Assembly: GCA_023433705.1 (NCBI GenBank)
Contig: JAEYUC010000004.1
Location: forward strand, 62,001-126,000
Direction: 5' to 3'
DNA: 64,000 bases
Source of the DNA: Pseudomonadota bacterium
GTDB taxonomy: Bacteria; Pseudomonadota; Gammaproteobacteria; Steroidobacterales; Steroidobacteraceae
Shown here: positions 18,286-27,933 of the stretch, piece after piece
Numbering within the stretch: the stretch's first letter is position 1
How the letters are laid out: every line of letters starts with the position of its first letter
Translations under genes and position numbers: made by a program
The notes under the pieces: model-generated
Databases searched by the model: none
The model's input: only the letters and a program-made list of their open reading frames with translations
What the model was told of the DNA's origin: nothing

Positions 18286-18806
18286 TCCACATCCTCCCCC
18301 GGCTCGAGCCCGTAAATGGTGCGCAGCCGGTTGCGGGCGCGGAACAGCCGCGTCAGCACTGCGGGCTGGGAGAGCCCGAGCTGATCGGCGATCTCCGCGG
18401 TGCTGAATCCTCCTAACACCTGCAGGACCAGCGGTTCGCGGTATTCGTCGGGTAGTTGCATGATGGCGCGGCGCAGGTCGGCGAGGTTGGCGTCGCCGTC
18501 GGTGGCCAGCGCCGGGTCACCCAGCGCCTCCACCTCGTCGACGTCCACGGTCGGCAGGCGCTTCCGTTCGAACAGGCGCGCGTGTTCGCGGCGCACGATG
18601 GTCAGCAGCCACGGCCTCGCGGCCGCGGGATCCTTGAGCTCTTCACGGGACTTCCAGGCTCTGATGAGCGTCTCCTGCACGACGTCCTCCGCCACGGCCC
18701 GATCGCGCGCCAACCAGAACGCGAATCTGAGCAGATCCGGCCGCAACATCTCGAGCAATCGCGAGAAAGGAGCCCCGGTCGTGTTTCCGCCACGGCTGTG
18801 GTTCAT
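18282..18806 (-). CDS. ECF RNA polymerase sigma factor
   Basis: A 174-residue sigma-70 family protein with region 2 (LLRFAFWLARDRAVAEDVVQETLIRAW, here from about residue 25) and region 4 (LPDEYREPLVLQVLGGFSTAEIADQLGLSQ) but no region 1 or 3. It is coupled to the anti-sigma gene downstream. It is transcribed away from aroE from a 36-base shared intergenic region, so its promoter is probably inside that gap. The stress signal is unknown. Confidence 0.93.
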   Translation of the reverse strand: MNHSRGGNTTGAPFSRLLEMLRPDLLRFAFWLARDRAVAEDVVQETLIRAWKSREELKDPAAARPWLLTIVRREHARLFERKRLPTVDVDEVEALGDPALATDGDANLADLRRAIMQLPDEYREPLVLQVLGGFSTAEIADQLGLSQPAVLTRLFRARNRLRTIYGLEPGEDVE

Positions 18807-18842
18807 GTATAAGACCGCCCGAAAGGGGCCAATATTTCAGCC

Positions 18843-19667
18843 ATGCACACACCGGATCAGTACGGAGTGGTCGGTCATCCGATCAACCACAGCTGGTCGC
18901 CTTTCATCCACGGCTTGTTTGCGAAGCAGACGGATCAGTCCCTCGTCTATCGTCTGTACGACATCGCGCCTGAGGACTTCCGCGCGCAGGTGCTGGAATT
19001 CTTCACGAGCGGCGGACGCGGTCTCAACGTGACCGTACCACACAAGGAAGCCGCGGCGGAGCTGGCCAACGAGCTCACGGACCGGGCCGATCGCGCCGGC
19101 GCCGTGAACACCCTGATCCTGAGCGCGGAGAACAGCCTGCTAGGCGACAACACCGACGGTCACGGCCTGGTCACCGACCTGCGCAAGAACCTCGGTTTCG
19201 CGATCACCAACCAGCGCCTGCTGATCCTCGGCGCGGGCGGCGCGACCCGCGGTGTCGTCGAGCCCCTCCTCGGTCTCGGGCCGACGGAACTCGTGATCGC
19301 CAATCGCTCCCCCGCGCGCGCCGTCAATCTCGCATCCCTGTTCGCGGATCTCGGACCCGTGCGCGGTTGCGGATTCGAGCAGGTCGGCGACGAGCCCTTC
19401 GATCTCGTGATCAACGCCACCGCGGCCGGACTCTCCGGCAGTGTCCCGGACGTGACCCCCGGGGTGATCGCGAGCCACACCGTGTGTTACGACATGAGCT
19501 ACAGCAAGGCCGCGACGCCGTTCGTGACGTGGGCGGTTGAACACGGTTGCGCACGTGCCCATAAAGGCTGGGGCATGCTGGTTGAACAGGCGGCGGAATC
19601 ATTTACGCTCTGGCGCGGCGTGCGTCCGGATACCGAGCCCGTGCTTGCGGCGCTCGGTGTGAAGTAG
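18843..19667 (+). CDS. aroE: Shikimate dehydrogenase (NADP+)
   Basis: Reduces 3-dehydroshikimate to shikimate in aromatic amino acid synthesis. The 274-residue protein shows the substrate site (VGHPINHSWSP, NVTVPHK with the catalytic Lys, DNTDG with the catalytic Asp), the NADP Rossmann loop LGAGGATRG and the C-terminal GWGMLVEQAAESF. Its neighbours are unrelated in pathway. Confidence 0.97.
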   Translation: MHTPDQYGVVGHPINHSWSPFIHGLFAKQTDQSLVYRLYDIAPEDFRAQVLEFFTSGGRGLNVTVPHKEAAAELANELTDRADRAGAVNTLILSAENSLLGDNTDGHGLVTDLRKNLGFAITNQRLLILGAGGATRGVVEPLLGLGPTELVIANRSPARAVNLASLFADLGPVRGCGFEQVGDEPFDLVINATAAGLSGSVPDVTPGVIASHTVCYDMSYSKAATPFVTWAVEHGCARAHKGWGMLVEQAAESFTLWRGVRPDTEPVLAALGVK

Positions 19668-19695
19668 CAAACCACTTCTCGAGAGATCAAATTTG

Positions 19696-21720
19696 ATGAG
19701 TCCAGCCGACGCTTCCATCAGCGGCACGGCCCTGCCGGCCTTCGATCGATTCCGCGCCAACGAAATCGAGCCCACCATCCGGGCGTTGCTCGAGCGCAAC
19801 CGCGGGGAAGTCGCGGCGCTCGAATCGCAGCCGCAACCGACGTTCGAAAACACGGTGCTGCCGCTCGAACAGATTTCGCACCGGCTGTCGCGCACCTGGT
19901 CGCCGGTGAGCCACCTCAACGGGGTACTCAACTCCGAAGAACTGCGTGCCGGGTACAACGCCTGCCTGCCGCTGCTCTCGAACTACTGGACCGAGCTCGC
20001 GCAAAGCGAGCCGCTGTACCGCGCGTACAGCGCCATCGCCGCCAGCGAACGTGACAAGCTCGACGGCGCGCAGCGCCGGCTCCTCGAGCGGGCGCTGGAG
20101 GACTTCCGTCTCGCGGGAGTCGGCCTGCCCGGCGAGAAGAAGCAGCGTTACAAGGCCGTGATGCAGGAGCTCGCGACGCTCGGCGCGAAGTTCGAGGAAA
20201 ACGTGCTCGACGCGATGAACGCGTGGACCAGGCACGTCACCGACGCCGCCGAACTCTCGGGCATCAACACGGTGATCGTCGAACAGGCGCGCCAGCGCGC
20301 CGCGGACAAGGGCATGGAGGGCTGGTTGTTCGCGCTCGAGCAGCCCACCTACGTGGCCGTGATGACCGATGCGGATTCGGAATCGCTGCGCCGCGACTTC
20401 TACGAAGCGTGGAGCACGCGCGCGTCGGATCGTGGCCCCACGGCGGGCAAGTTCGACAACACGGAAGTGATCGAGAAGATCCTCGCATTGCGCCACGAAG
20501 CCGCGCGGCTGCTCGACTTCCCCAACTACGCCGCCTATGCCCTCGCGACGCGCATGGCGCCGTCCACCGACGCGGTGTTCGAATTCCTGCGCAAGCTCGC
20601 GAGTGTGGCGAAGCCCGCCGCGCAGCGCGAGGTGGACGAGCTCGAACGATTTGCCGGGCGCAAGCTGAACGCCTGGGACATGGGCTACTACTCCGAGAAA
20701 CTGCAGCAGAAGCTGTTCACGATCACGCAGGAGGAATTGCGGCCTTATTTCCCGCTGCCGCGCGTGCTCGAAGGACTGTTCGAAGTGGCCGGCAGGTTGT
20801 TCGGCGTGCGCATCGTCGAACGCAAGGGCGTGCCGCTGTATCACCCCGACGCGCGTTTCTTCGAAGTCGTCGACGAGGCGGGCACGATCCGCGCCGGCTT
20901 CTATCTGGATGCCTGCGCCCGTCCGAAGAAGCGCGCCGGCGCGTGGATGGACGACTGCGTCGGCCGCAAGGATTTCGGCAGCGAAAAAACCATCCCGGTC
21001 GCGTATCTCGTCTGCAATTTCCTGCCCGCGGGCGCGGGCAAGCCACCGCTGCTCACGCACGACGACGTCGTGACGATGTTCCACGAGTTCGGTCATGGCC
21101 TGCATCACATGCTCACCCGCGTGGGATATCCATCCATTGCCGGCATCAACGGAGTGTCCTGGGACGCGGTCGAACTGCCGAGCCAGTTCCTGGAGAACTT
21201 CGCGTGGCAGCCCGAAGTGCTCGCGACGATGGCGCGTCACTACGAAACCGGCGAGCCGCTGCCCGCCGACAAGCAGGCGCAGCTGCTCGGTTCGCGCACG
21301 TTCCATGCGGGCCTGGCGACCGTGCGCCAGCTCGAATTCGCGCTGTTCGATTTCCGCCTGCATGCCGAGTACGACCCGGGCAAAGGTGCGCGCACGCGCG
21401 AGATCCTCGACGAGGTCCGCCGCGAGGTCGCCGTGTTCGCGGTGCCGGAATGGAACCGGCTGCCCAACAACTTCTCGCACATCTTCGCGGGCGGCTACGC
21501 GGCGGGTTACTACAGCTACAAGTGGGCCGAAGTCCTCGCCGCCGACGCGTTCGCCGCGTTCCGTGAGCGCGGCGTGTTCGATCGCGCGACGGCGCAGCGC
21601 TTCCTCGATTCGATCCTCTCGCGCGGCGGCAGCCGCAAGGCGCTCGAGGCGTTCGTCGAATTCCGCGGCCGCGAGCCGGACGTCAACGCGCTGCTGCGCC
21701 AGCAGGGTCTCGCGAATTGA
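19696..21720 (+). CDS. prlC: Oligopeptidase A (M3 family zinc metallopeptidase)
   Basis: Cytoplasmic peptidase that degrades signal peptides and short oligopeptides. The 674-residue length is typical. The zinc site HEFGH lies in VTMFHEFGHGLHHML, with the third ligand Glu in WDAVELPSQFLENF. I prefer the ATG at 19696 over the TTG directly before it. The stop overlaps the TTG start of xthA (ATTGA), so the two are coupled. Confidence 0.95.
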   Translation: MSPADASISGTALPAFDRFRANEIEPTIRALLERNRGEVAALESQPQPTFENTVLPLEQISHRLSRTWSPVSHLNGVLNSEELRAGYNACLPLLSNYWTELAQSEPLYRAYSAIAASERDKLDGAQRRLLERALEDFRLAGVGLPGEKKQRYKAVMQELATLGAKFEENVLDAMNAWTRHVTDAAELSGINTVIVEQARQRAADKGMEGWLFALEQPTYVAVMTDADSESLRRDFYEAWSTRASDRGPTAGKFDNTEVIEKILALRHEAARLLDFPNYAAYALATRMAPSTDAVFEFLRKLASVAKPAAQREVDELERFAGRKLNAWDMGYYSEKLQQKLFTITQEELRPYFPLPRVLEGLFEVAGRLFGVRIVERKGVPLYHPDARFFEVVDEAGTIRAGFYLDACARPKKRAGAWMDDCVGRKDFGSEKTIPVAYLVCNFLPAGAGKPPLLTHDDVVTMFHEFGHGLHHMLTRVGYPSIAGINGVSWDAVELPSQFLENFAWQPEVLATMARHYETGEPLPADKQAQLLGSRTFHAGLATVRQLEFALFDFRLHAEYDPGKGARTREILDEVRREVAVFAVPEWNRLPNNFSHIFAGGYAAGYYSYKWAEVLAADAFAAFRERGVFDRATAQRFLDSILSRGGSRKALEAFVEFRGREPDVNALLRQQGLAN

Positions 21721-22508
21721 GCACGTTCCAGGTCGCAACCTGGAACGTGAACTCGCTGCGCGTGCGCGGCGAGCAGCTCATGCAATGGCTCGAGGCGAAC
21801 AAGCCCGATGTCGTCGCGCTGCAGGAAACCAAGATGCAGGATCCGGACTTCCCGCATCCGGAGTTCACGGCGGCCGGCTATCACAGCGTGTTCAGCGGCC
21901 AGAAGACGTACAACGGCGTGGCGTTGCTCTCGCGCCTGCCGATGACCGGCTTCGTGCGCGACATTCCCGACTTCGACGATCCGCCGCGACGCGTGCTCGC
22001 CGCCACGATCCCGCATCCCGCCGGTGACCTGCGCGTGATCAACCTGTACGTGCCGAACGGACAGGCGCCCGGCTCCGAGAAGTTCGCATACAAGCTGCGG
22101 TGGTTCGAAGCGCTGGCACGCTGGTTGAAACGCGAGGCGGAGCAACATCCCGGCCTCATCGTGCTTGGGGACTTCAACGTGGCTCCCGAGGATCGCGACG
22201 TACACGATCCGGCGGCCTGGGTCGGCAGCGTTCACGTGAGCCCCGAGGAACGCGCGGCGCTCGCGGCGGTACGGGAAGTGGGGCTCGTCGACGCCTTCCG
22301 CCATTTCGAGCAGCCGGAGAAGTCGTTCAGCTGGTGGGACTATCGACAGGGCGCGTTCCGGCGGAACAACGGGCTGCGCATCGACCTGATCCTGGTTCAC
22401 CAGAAGCTACTGCCGCGCCTCGCGAGCTGCCGCATCGACGTCGAGCCCCGCCGCGCGGAGCGCGCTTCCGATCACACGCCCGTGGTGGCGTGTTTCGACC
22501 TTTCCTGA
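21717..22508 (+). CDS. xthA: Exodeoxyribonuclease III
   Basis: AP endonuclease and 3'-5' exonuclease of base excision repair. The 263-residue protein has the family motifs WNVNSLRVR, LQETKMQD (metal Glu), DFNVAPEDRDVHDP, the WWDYR segment and the terminal SDHTPV with the catalytic His. The start codon is TTG, overlapping the prlC stop, which implies translational coupling. No clear terminator follows; an imperfect hairpin near 22522-22545 lacks a T run. Confidence 0.95.
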   Translation: MSTFQVATWNVNSLRVRGEQLMQWLEANKPDVVALQETKMQDPDFPHPEFTAAGYHSVFSGQKTYNGVALLSRLPMTGFVRDIPDFDDPPRRVLAATIPHPAGDLRVINLYVPNGQAPGSEKFAYKLRWFEALARWLKREAEQHPGLIVLGDFNVAPEDRDVHDPAAWVGSVHVSPEERAALAAVREVGLVDAFRHFEQPEKSFSWWDYRQGAFRRNNGLRIDLILVHQKLLPRLASCRIDVEPRRAERASDHTPVVACFDLS

Positions 22509-22616
22509 GGGCGGGCGGTCGCCTCCGCGCGTGGCGCGAGAGGCGGTCGATGAGTGCGCGCGGGACATTCCGCTTTACAGTAAGTGGCCGCGCCTCTCGA
22601 TAAGGATTGTGTGCGA

Positions 22617-22634
22617 TCGTGACGCAGGTCACGA
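22617..22634 (+). promoter_or_regulatory. Candidate CRP/Clp-type operator upstream of the HD-domain gene
   Basis: A perfect palindrome TCGTGAC-GCAG-GTCACGA matches the CRP/FNR-superfamily pattern GTGA-N6-TCAC. It lies about 94 bases upstream of the preferred GTG start of the HD gene. A TAGACT hexamer at 22684-22689 could be a -10 element, which would centre the site about 70 bases upstream of transcription start, a class I position. Only sequence similarity supports this. Confidence 0.45.
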
Positions 22635-22726
22635 CCGACCGAGTCCCGTACTCCACCCGCTGGTCTTTTACACACCCCCTGCCTAGACTCGCGCATCTTG
22701 TTAGTGCGCGAAGCAGCAGTTCAGTC

Positions 22727-23725
22727 GTGATCGCCGATTCCCGCCGCAGCGACTACGACGTAACCGACACGGTGCTCGTGAGTTCGGCTCCCGATGTTCG
22801 CGCCGCGGTCGAAGAGCTCTTCGCGCGCGTGTGGCCGAACCAGGATTTCCCTGCCTTTCGCCACGTCTTCAACGACTTCGACCGCATGTTCTCGGGCCGC
22901 ATGCCCGGCTACTTCGGCGTCGACACCGTCTATCACGATCAGCAGCACACGCTCGACATCACGCTCGCGACCGCGCGGCTCATCGTCGGACACGAGCTGC
23001 AGGTCGACGAGGAACAGAGGTTCGGACCCGAACGCGCGATGCTCGGCATCGTGGTCGCGCTGTTCCACGACGTCGGTTACCTGCGCACGACGCAGGACGC
23101 CGACGTGCCCAACGGCGCCGAGTTCACCACGATTCACGTCTCGCGCGGCGCCGCGTTCCTCCAGGACTATCTACCCAAGATCGACATGGGCAAGTGGTCG
23201 AAGATCGCCGCCGAGATCATCCACTACACGGGCTACGAGCGGCCGTTCAAGAACATCGTCGCGCCCGACCCCCGCGATCACAAGCTGGGCCACCTGGTCG
23301 GCACGGCCGATCTCATGGCGCAGATGGCCGACCGCTGTTATCTCGAGAAGTGCCGCGACCGTCTGTACGCCGAGTTCGTGCTGGCGGGCGTCGCGCTGCC
23401 GGTGGGAGAAAACGGCCACGTGAAGGTGCGTTACGCGTCGGGCCTCGACCTGCTGCGACAGACGCCGAAGTTCGTATTCGACATGCGCTCGAAGCGTCTC
23501 GATGGCGAGTTCAACCGCGCCTACCGCTACCTCGAGATCCTGTTCGGCGGCCGCAACCCGTACATGGAATCCATAGACCGCAATCTCGAATACCTGCAGC
23601 GCATCCTGCGCAGCGAGAACTGGCGCCTGCTGCGCCGGCAGCCGCCGGTATTCACGGGCATCGAGGATTCGATGACGACCACGCGCACGCTCATGCTGGG
23701 CGCGATCAAGAAGGTGTGGGGCTAA
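22727..23725 (+). CDS. HD-domain metal-dependent phosphohydrolase-like protein
   Basis: Contains a divergent HD domain: YHDQQHTLD (about 70 residues in from this start) and FHDVGYLRT supply His and His-Asp ligands, with further His in IIHYTGYE. Such domains hydrolyse phosphomono- or diesters, including cyclic nucleotides, but no specific substrate can be assigned. The frame opens further upstream (TTG at 22607), but those 40 residues are low complexity and would cover a palindromic operator-like site, so I prefer the GTG at 22727 (332 residues). The TAA stop lies in a CTAACTAC copy. Confidence 0.75.
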   Translation: MIADSRRSDYDVTDTVLVSSAPDVRAAVEELFARVWPNQDFPAFRHVFNDFDRMFSGRMPGYFGVDTVYHDQQHTLDITLATARLIVGHELQVDEEQRFGPERAMLGIVVALFHDVGYLRTTQDADVPNGAEFTTIHVSRGAAFLQDYLPKIDMGKWSKIAAEIIHYTGYERPFKNIVAPDPRDHKLGHLVGTADLMAQMADRCYLEKCRDRLYAEFVLAGVALPVGENGHVKVRYASGLDLLRQTPKFVFDMRSKRLDGEFNRAYRYLEILFGGRNPYMESIDRNLEYLQRILRSENWRLLRRQPPVFTGIEDSMTTTRTLMLGAIKKVWG

Positions 23726-23735
23726 CTACCGAGCC

Positions 23736-24461
23736 TCAGGCGAGCCGCGGCGAAAGGCGCGCGATTTCCGGCGCCGGGTCCACGGCGGCGACGTATTTCG
23801 CGAAATTCTCCGGCAGCGCCGCCAGCACCGCTTCCTTTCCCTCGATGTCCGCCGCCGCGAGCACTTCGCGCAGGTGTCCGGGCGTGAGCGCCGCCAGCGC
23901 ACGCTCCGCCGCCGGTGCGTAGGAAAGGTGCCACGGCTCCGGGCTCACGCCGCCGCGATCCGTCGCGTAGGGACGGAAGAAGCCGAACGCGTGCATGTGC
24001 GCGTCGAGCCAGGTAGTTAGTTTGGCGAAGGGGCCGCCGGGCGCGTATTCGGACGGCACGACCCTGAGCCGGTACCCTTCGGGCACGGCGTTCGCGTCCA
24101 TGACGTCCATGTCCGTGCCCCAGTGATGCCGGCTCGCGCCCGGCAACGCCGACCACCAGAGAATGGCCTCGACCCGCTCGGCAGCCCCGAGGGCGCGGAC
24201 GTCCAGTGGCTGGCCCGAGCGGTCCTCCATGGGCCGCTCGCCCCGGAACTTGCCGTTCCAGATCGCGAGCTGGCGGTCGAAATCCCGGAAACTCGAGAAC
24301 GGCACCAGGTCGATTCCGTCCGCCGCGGCGGCGGCGCGCATGGCCAGGAGGGGCCCGACGACCTCGTTATGCAAGGTGCAGCGGGGGTCGGCCACGTCCA
24401 CCAGGTGGTCGCGGGCGCGCCCAGTCAGCTGATCTACCGTGAAATTCCGGTTTTCCGACAT
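23736..24461 (-). CDS. M15 family D-alanyl-D-alanine carboxypeptidase-like protein (VanY type)
   Basis: A 241-residue zinc peptidase of the LAS/M15B group: SRHHWGTDMDV supplies His and Asp ligands and EPWHLSY the catalytic Glu and third His; SSFRD matches the conserved Arg region. No signal peptide is evident, which is odd for an enzyme acting on peptidoglycan, so it may be cytoplasmic or use an unseen upstream start. It runs convergent to the HD gene. It contains a CTAACTAC copy at 24013-24020. Confidence 0.88.
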   Translation of the reverse strand: MSENRNFTVDQLTGRARDHLVDVADPRCTLHNEVVGPLLAMRAAAAADGIDLVPFSSFRDFDRQLAIWNGKFRGERPMEDRSGQPLDVRALGAAERVEAILWWSALPGASRHHWGTDMDVMDANAVPEGYRLRVVPSEYAPGGPFAKLTTWLDAHMHAFGFFRPYATDRGGVSPEPWHLSYAPAAERALAALTPGHLREVLAAADIEGKEAVLAALPENFAKYVAAVDPAPEIARLSPRLA

Positions 24462-24634
24462 CCGGCCATCCTACCGCAGCGATCGTGGGCCGATGCGATG
24501 CCGGACGCGACTTTCTGCGGACCTAGTCGACATCGCGGCGAAGGTCCCGGAGCCGCGGTGGCCGGCCCCAGAATTGCACGGGTAAGATTGCCCACGATTT
24601 TGAAATCCCTGGGTGGGGACAGGCGTAAGGGCAC

Positions 24635-27136
24635 GTGGCCATAGTCAGCTTCAAGAGCAAGTACATCGCGCTCGCCATCGTCGCGGCGATCACGGTGGCG
24701 CTTGCGGTCGGCATCGTGCTCGTTCTCGCGGGACGGACGCAGCAGTCGGCGTTGATCGACAGTGCCGCGGCCGATTCGCGCGACCGCGTTCTCGCCGAAC
24801 TTTCACAGCGCGCGAACGCGCTGGCGGGTCACCTCGCCGCGCGTGTTTCCCAAGACGTGTTGATCGCCGACCGGGCGGCGATTTCATCCGATGTCGAAGA
24901 TTTCAAACTCAACGACACCGTGCTCGGCATCGTGGTGCGGGACATCAGCGGTCAGGAGCTGTACGCATGGCGTCGCGGCACCGCGCAAACGGACACCTTG
25001 ACGCGCAGCGTCACGGTGCCGGTGCGCGCGAACGTCGAGACCATGCCGGGCATCCAGACTCCGAGCACCGTCGGCGAGGCCGAGATCGAGATCCGCTCGC
25101 TCGAAGCCTCCCCGGAAACCGCCGCGGCGCGCGCGCGCTTCAATGCGATGCGGCAAGCGCAACTCCGCCAGGCGTTGTGGGTCGCCGGCGCGATGGGCCT
25201 CACGATCCTCGCGATCGGTCTCGCGCTCGCATGGTGGGCGGGACGGCGCATGAACCAGCCGATCTCCACGCTGATCAAGAGCGCCGATCGCATCGCGCAG
25301 GGTGACTATTCGCGTCCTCTCGAAGTGGGCCGGCGCGACGAGCTCGGCGAACTGCAGGCCGCGCTCGAGCGCATGCGGCAGAAGCTGCGCCAGACGACGA
25401 TCAACAAGAACTATCTCACGAACGTGCTCGGCAGCATGAACGACGCCGTGTTCGTGACGTCTCCCGATGGCGTGATCCGCATGGCCAATCACGCGGCCTG
25501 CAAACTACTTTCCTGGGGAGAGGAAGAGCTGGTCGGCCGCGGCATCATCTCGATCTTCGACGAACGCGAGCGCGACAACTTCGACCTGCTGCGCGCCGCG
25601 CACGAGACGCGCGAGGCGGTGGTCAAGACGCGCCACGGACAGACCATCCCGGTCGCGATCACGGGCTCGCAGATCTCGACCGACGATCCGCAGTACCAGG
25701 GCACGATCTTCGTCGTCCGCAACGTGACTGAGCGCAAGCGGGCCGAGCGCCGCATCCGCTACCTCGCGCGTTACGACGCCCTGACCAAGGTGCCGAACCG
25801 CATGCAGTTCCAGCACCTGCTGCAACAGGCGATCGCGCGCGCGTCGCGCAACAAGACGAGCCTGGCGCTGCTGTACCTGGACATGGACCGCTTCAAGGAG
25901 ATCAACGACACCTTCGGACACGCCGCCGGCGACCGCACGCTCGAGATCCTGACCGAGCGGCTCACGCGCACGCTGCCGCAGGAAACGGTGATCGGCCGTC
26001 TCGCGGGCGACGAGTTCGCGATGTTCGCCGACGACCTCGCGGCCGACGCCGACAATCGCGGCACGGTCGCGCAGCTCGCGCGCGCGGTGCTCGCCGAAAT
26101 CGGCCGCGCCTTCCAGCTCCAGGAGCACGAGGTGTTCCTCACCGCGAGCATCGGCATCGCGTTCTGCCCGCGCGACGCGGAAAACGTGATCGACCTGATC
26201 CGCAACGCCGACGCCGCGATGTATCACTCGAAGCAGAACGGCGGAAATTCCTTCGCGTTCTATTCGCCGGAGATGAATGCCGCCGCGGTCGAGCGCCTCA
26301 TGCTCAAGAGCAAGTTGCGCCGCTCGCTCGAGCGCGACGAGTTCCAGATGCACTACCAGCCGAAGGTCGACCTGCGCGACGGGCGCATCGTCGGCGCCGA
26401 GGCGCTGCTGCGCTGGCGCCTGCCCGGCCACGGCGACATCCCGCCGGCCCAGTTCATTCCGCTCGCCGAGGAAACCAACCTCATCCTCGAGGTCGGCGAA
26501 TGGGTGCTGAACCGCGTGTGCGAGGACTACCGCGAATTGCAGCAGTCCGTGAACTCGCCGGGCCGCATCTCGCTGAATCTGTCGCTCAAGCAGCTGCGCC
26601 AGGCCAGTTTCATCCTCAGATTCCGTTCGGTATTCCGAAAACACGGCGTTTCGCCGACGTGTTTCGAGCTCGAGATCACCGAAACCACGCTGATGGCGGA
26701 TTCCAAGCGCACGCTGCACCTGCTCGACGAGCTGTATGCGATGGGCCTGCACCTGTCCATCGACGACTTCGGCACCGGGTACTCGTCGTTGTCCGCGCTG
26801 CAGCAGTTCCCGATAGGCACGCTCAAGGTCGACCAGTCGTTCGTGCGCGACGTCGACGACGACGAGAGCGACGCGACGATCGTGCGCACCGTCATCGAGA
26901 TGGGCCGCAGCCTCAAGATGAATGTGATCGCCGAGGGTGTCGAGTCGCTCGGCCACCTCGTGTTCCTGCGCCGCCACCATTGCGGATTCGGCCAGGGCCG
27001 CCTGTTCGGCGAGCCAGTGACCCTCTCGGAGCTCAAACTCCTGCTGGCGCGCCAGCAGGAGACCGGACCCGCGTTCGCCGGGCTCATCGCGCAAGCCGCG
27101 AACGCCGACGCCATCGCCAAGCCGCGCGGCGCCTGA
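24635..27136 (+). CDS. Membrane GGDEF-EAL cyclic-di-GMP protein with HAMP and PAS
   Basis: An 833-residue signalling protein: TM1 (about 10-32), an extracytoplasmic sensor, TM2 (about 180-205), HAMP, PAS (about 265-375), GGDEF (380-540) and EAL (555-810). The EAL domain looks catalytic: EALLRW, NLSL, LEITET, IDDFGTGYSS, LKVDQSF and AEGVES are all present. The GGDEF signature is AGDEF (GRLAGDEFAMF), a variant active in some proteins and inactive in others. It is therefore a likely c-di-GMP phosphodiesterase, perhaps bifunctional. The GTG start has TAAGGG upstream. Confidence 0.93.
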   Translation: MAIVSFKSKYIALAIVAAITVALAVGIVLVLAGRTQQSALIDSAAADSRDRVLAELSQRANALAGHLAARVSQDVLIADRAAISSDVEDFKLNDTVLGIVVRDISGQELYAWRRGTAQTDTLTRSVTVPVRANVETMPGIQTPSTVGEAEIEIRSLEASPETAAARARFNAMRQAQLRQALWVAGAMGLTILAIGLALAWWAGRRMNQPISTLIKSADRIAQGDYSRPLEVGRRDELGELQAALERMRQKLRQTTINKNYLTNVLGSMNDAVFVTSPDGVIRMANHAACKLLSWGEEELVGRGIISIFDERERDNFDLLRAAHETREAVVKTRHGQTIPVAITGSQISTDDPQYQGTIFVVRNVTERKRAERRIRYLARYDALTKVPNRMQFQHLLQQAIARASRNKTSLALLYLDMDRFKEINDTFGHAAGDRTLEILTERLTRTLPQETVIGRLAGDEFAMFADDLAADADNRGTVAQLARAVLAEIGRAFQLQEHEVFLTASIGIAFCPRDAENVIDLIRNADAAMYHSKQNGGNSFAFYSPEMNAAAVERLMLKSKLRRSLERDEFQMHYQPKVDLRDGRIVGAEALLRWRLPGHGDIPPAQFIPLAEETNLILEVGEWVLNRVCEDYRELQQSVNSPGRISLNLSLKQLRQASFILRFRSVFRKHGVSPTCFELEITETTLMADSKRTLHLLDELYAMGLHLSIDDFGTGYSSLSALQQFPIGTLKVDQSFVRDVDDDESDATIVRTVIEMGRSLKMNVIAEGVESLGHLVFLRRHHCGFGQGRLFGEPVTLSELKLLLARQQETGPAFAGLIAQAANADAIAKPRGA

Positions 27137-27149
27137 TACCTGTCTCTAA

Positions 27150-27836
27150 CTACCGCGGCCGCTCGCCGGCCGGCGCCAGCCGTGGCAACGCGATCAGCAG
27201 GTGACGCGCGGACGCGTACCCCTCGGGAAAGACCCAGTCGTGTTCGGCGAGCAACTCCTCGGCCGGGCCCCATGGGGCGCCATCCAGCAACACCTCGCTA
27301 CCCGCCAGCTGCCCGTCGAAGGCGCCCACGAACACCCTTACCCAGTGCGCTCCGGCGCCGACGTCGCGCGAGTAGAGCTCCGCGAGCCGGCTGAAGAAGC
27401 CGGGGTAACCTTCGATGCCGACGTCCTCGCGTGTCGCGAGTGTGAGCAGCGGGCCGGAACAGACCCGCCAACCGTGCGCGGCGCCTTTCCAGTCCTCCCA
27501 CTCGACCTGGTCCGAATCACACGGGTGGGTCGTGAGGGATTCCGTCACGACGTGGAAGGACCCGATCAGGAATTTCTCGAAGGCGTTCTGTTCGGCGCTC
27601 TCGAGCGAACCGCCGATGCCGGCGAACGAATCGAGCAATTCGCGCCCGTCCAGGCGCGGCGAGGCGATCGCGAAATCCACCTGGACGTGAAACATGCCGC
27701 TCACGCCCTCGCGCGCAAACACGCGCGGCTCGATGACCAGGCCGTCAGGCAGCGCCAGCGCCTTGCCGTCCCGCTCGCCCGGCAGTCCATGGGCGGTGAA
27801 AGCGGTGCGCAGCATTTCGAGAATCCGTTCGCTCAT
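27150..27836 (-). CDS. DUF6348-like protein
   Basis: A 228-residue soluble protein (MSERILEMLRTAF...). It resembles the DUF6348 group in the region VIEPRVFAREGVSGMFHVQVDF and FEKFLIGSFHVVTESL. No function is known. The preferred start at 27836 has GGA upstream; an ATG six codons earlier is possible. The TAG stop falls in a CTAACTAC octamer. It is convergent to the GGDEF-EAL gene. Confidence 0.65.
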   Translation of the reverse strand: MSERILEMLRTAFTAHGLPGERDGKALALPDGLVIEPRVFAREGVSGMFHVQVDFAIASPRLDGRELLDSFAGIGGSLESAEQNAFEKFLIGSFHVVTESLTTHPCDSDQVEWEDWKGAAHGWRVCSGPLLTLATREDVGIEGYPGFFSRLAELYSRDVGAGAHWVRVFVGAFDGQLAGSEVLLDGAPWGPAEELLAEHDWVFPEGYASARHLLIALPRLAPAGERPR

Positions 27837-27933
27837 GCGTCTATTCCGTCCCATTTCGACCGGCCGTGGCCCGCCTTTCCATGCAACCCGCCGGGCCGAT
27901 CACTAGAATCCCGCGCGATGCCGGAACCTTTCA

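Noticed and set aside
19687..21738. Very long open frame on the minus strand opposite prlC
   Set aside because: High G+C keeps antisense frames open; its translation is Arg/Glu/His-rich without domains, while the plus strand encodes a clear M3 peptidase.
22522..22545. Hairpin after xthA as terminator
   Set aside because: The stem is imperfect and there is no T tract.
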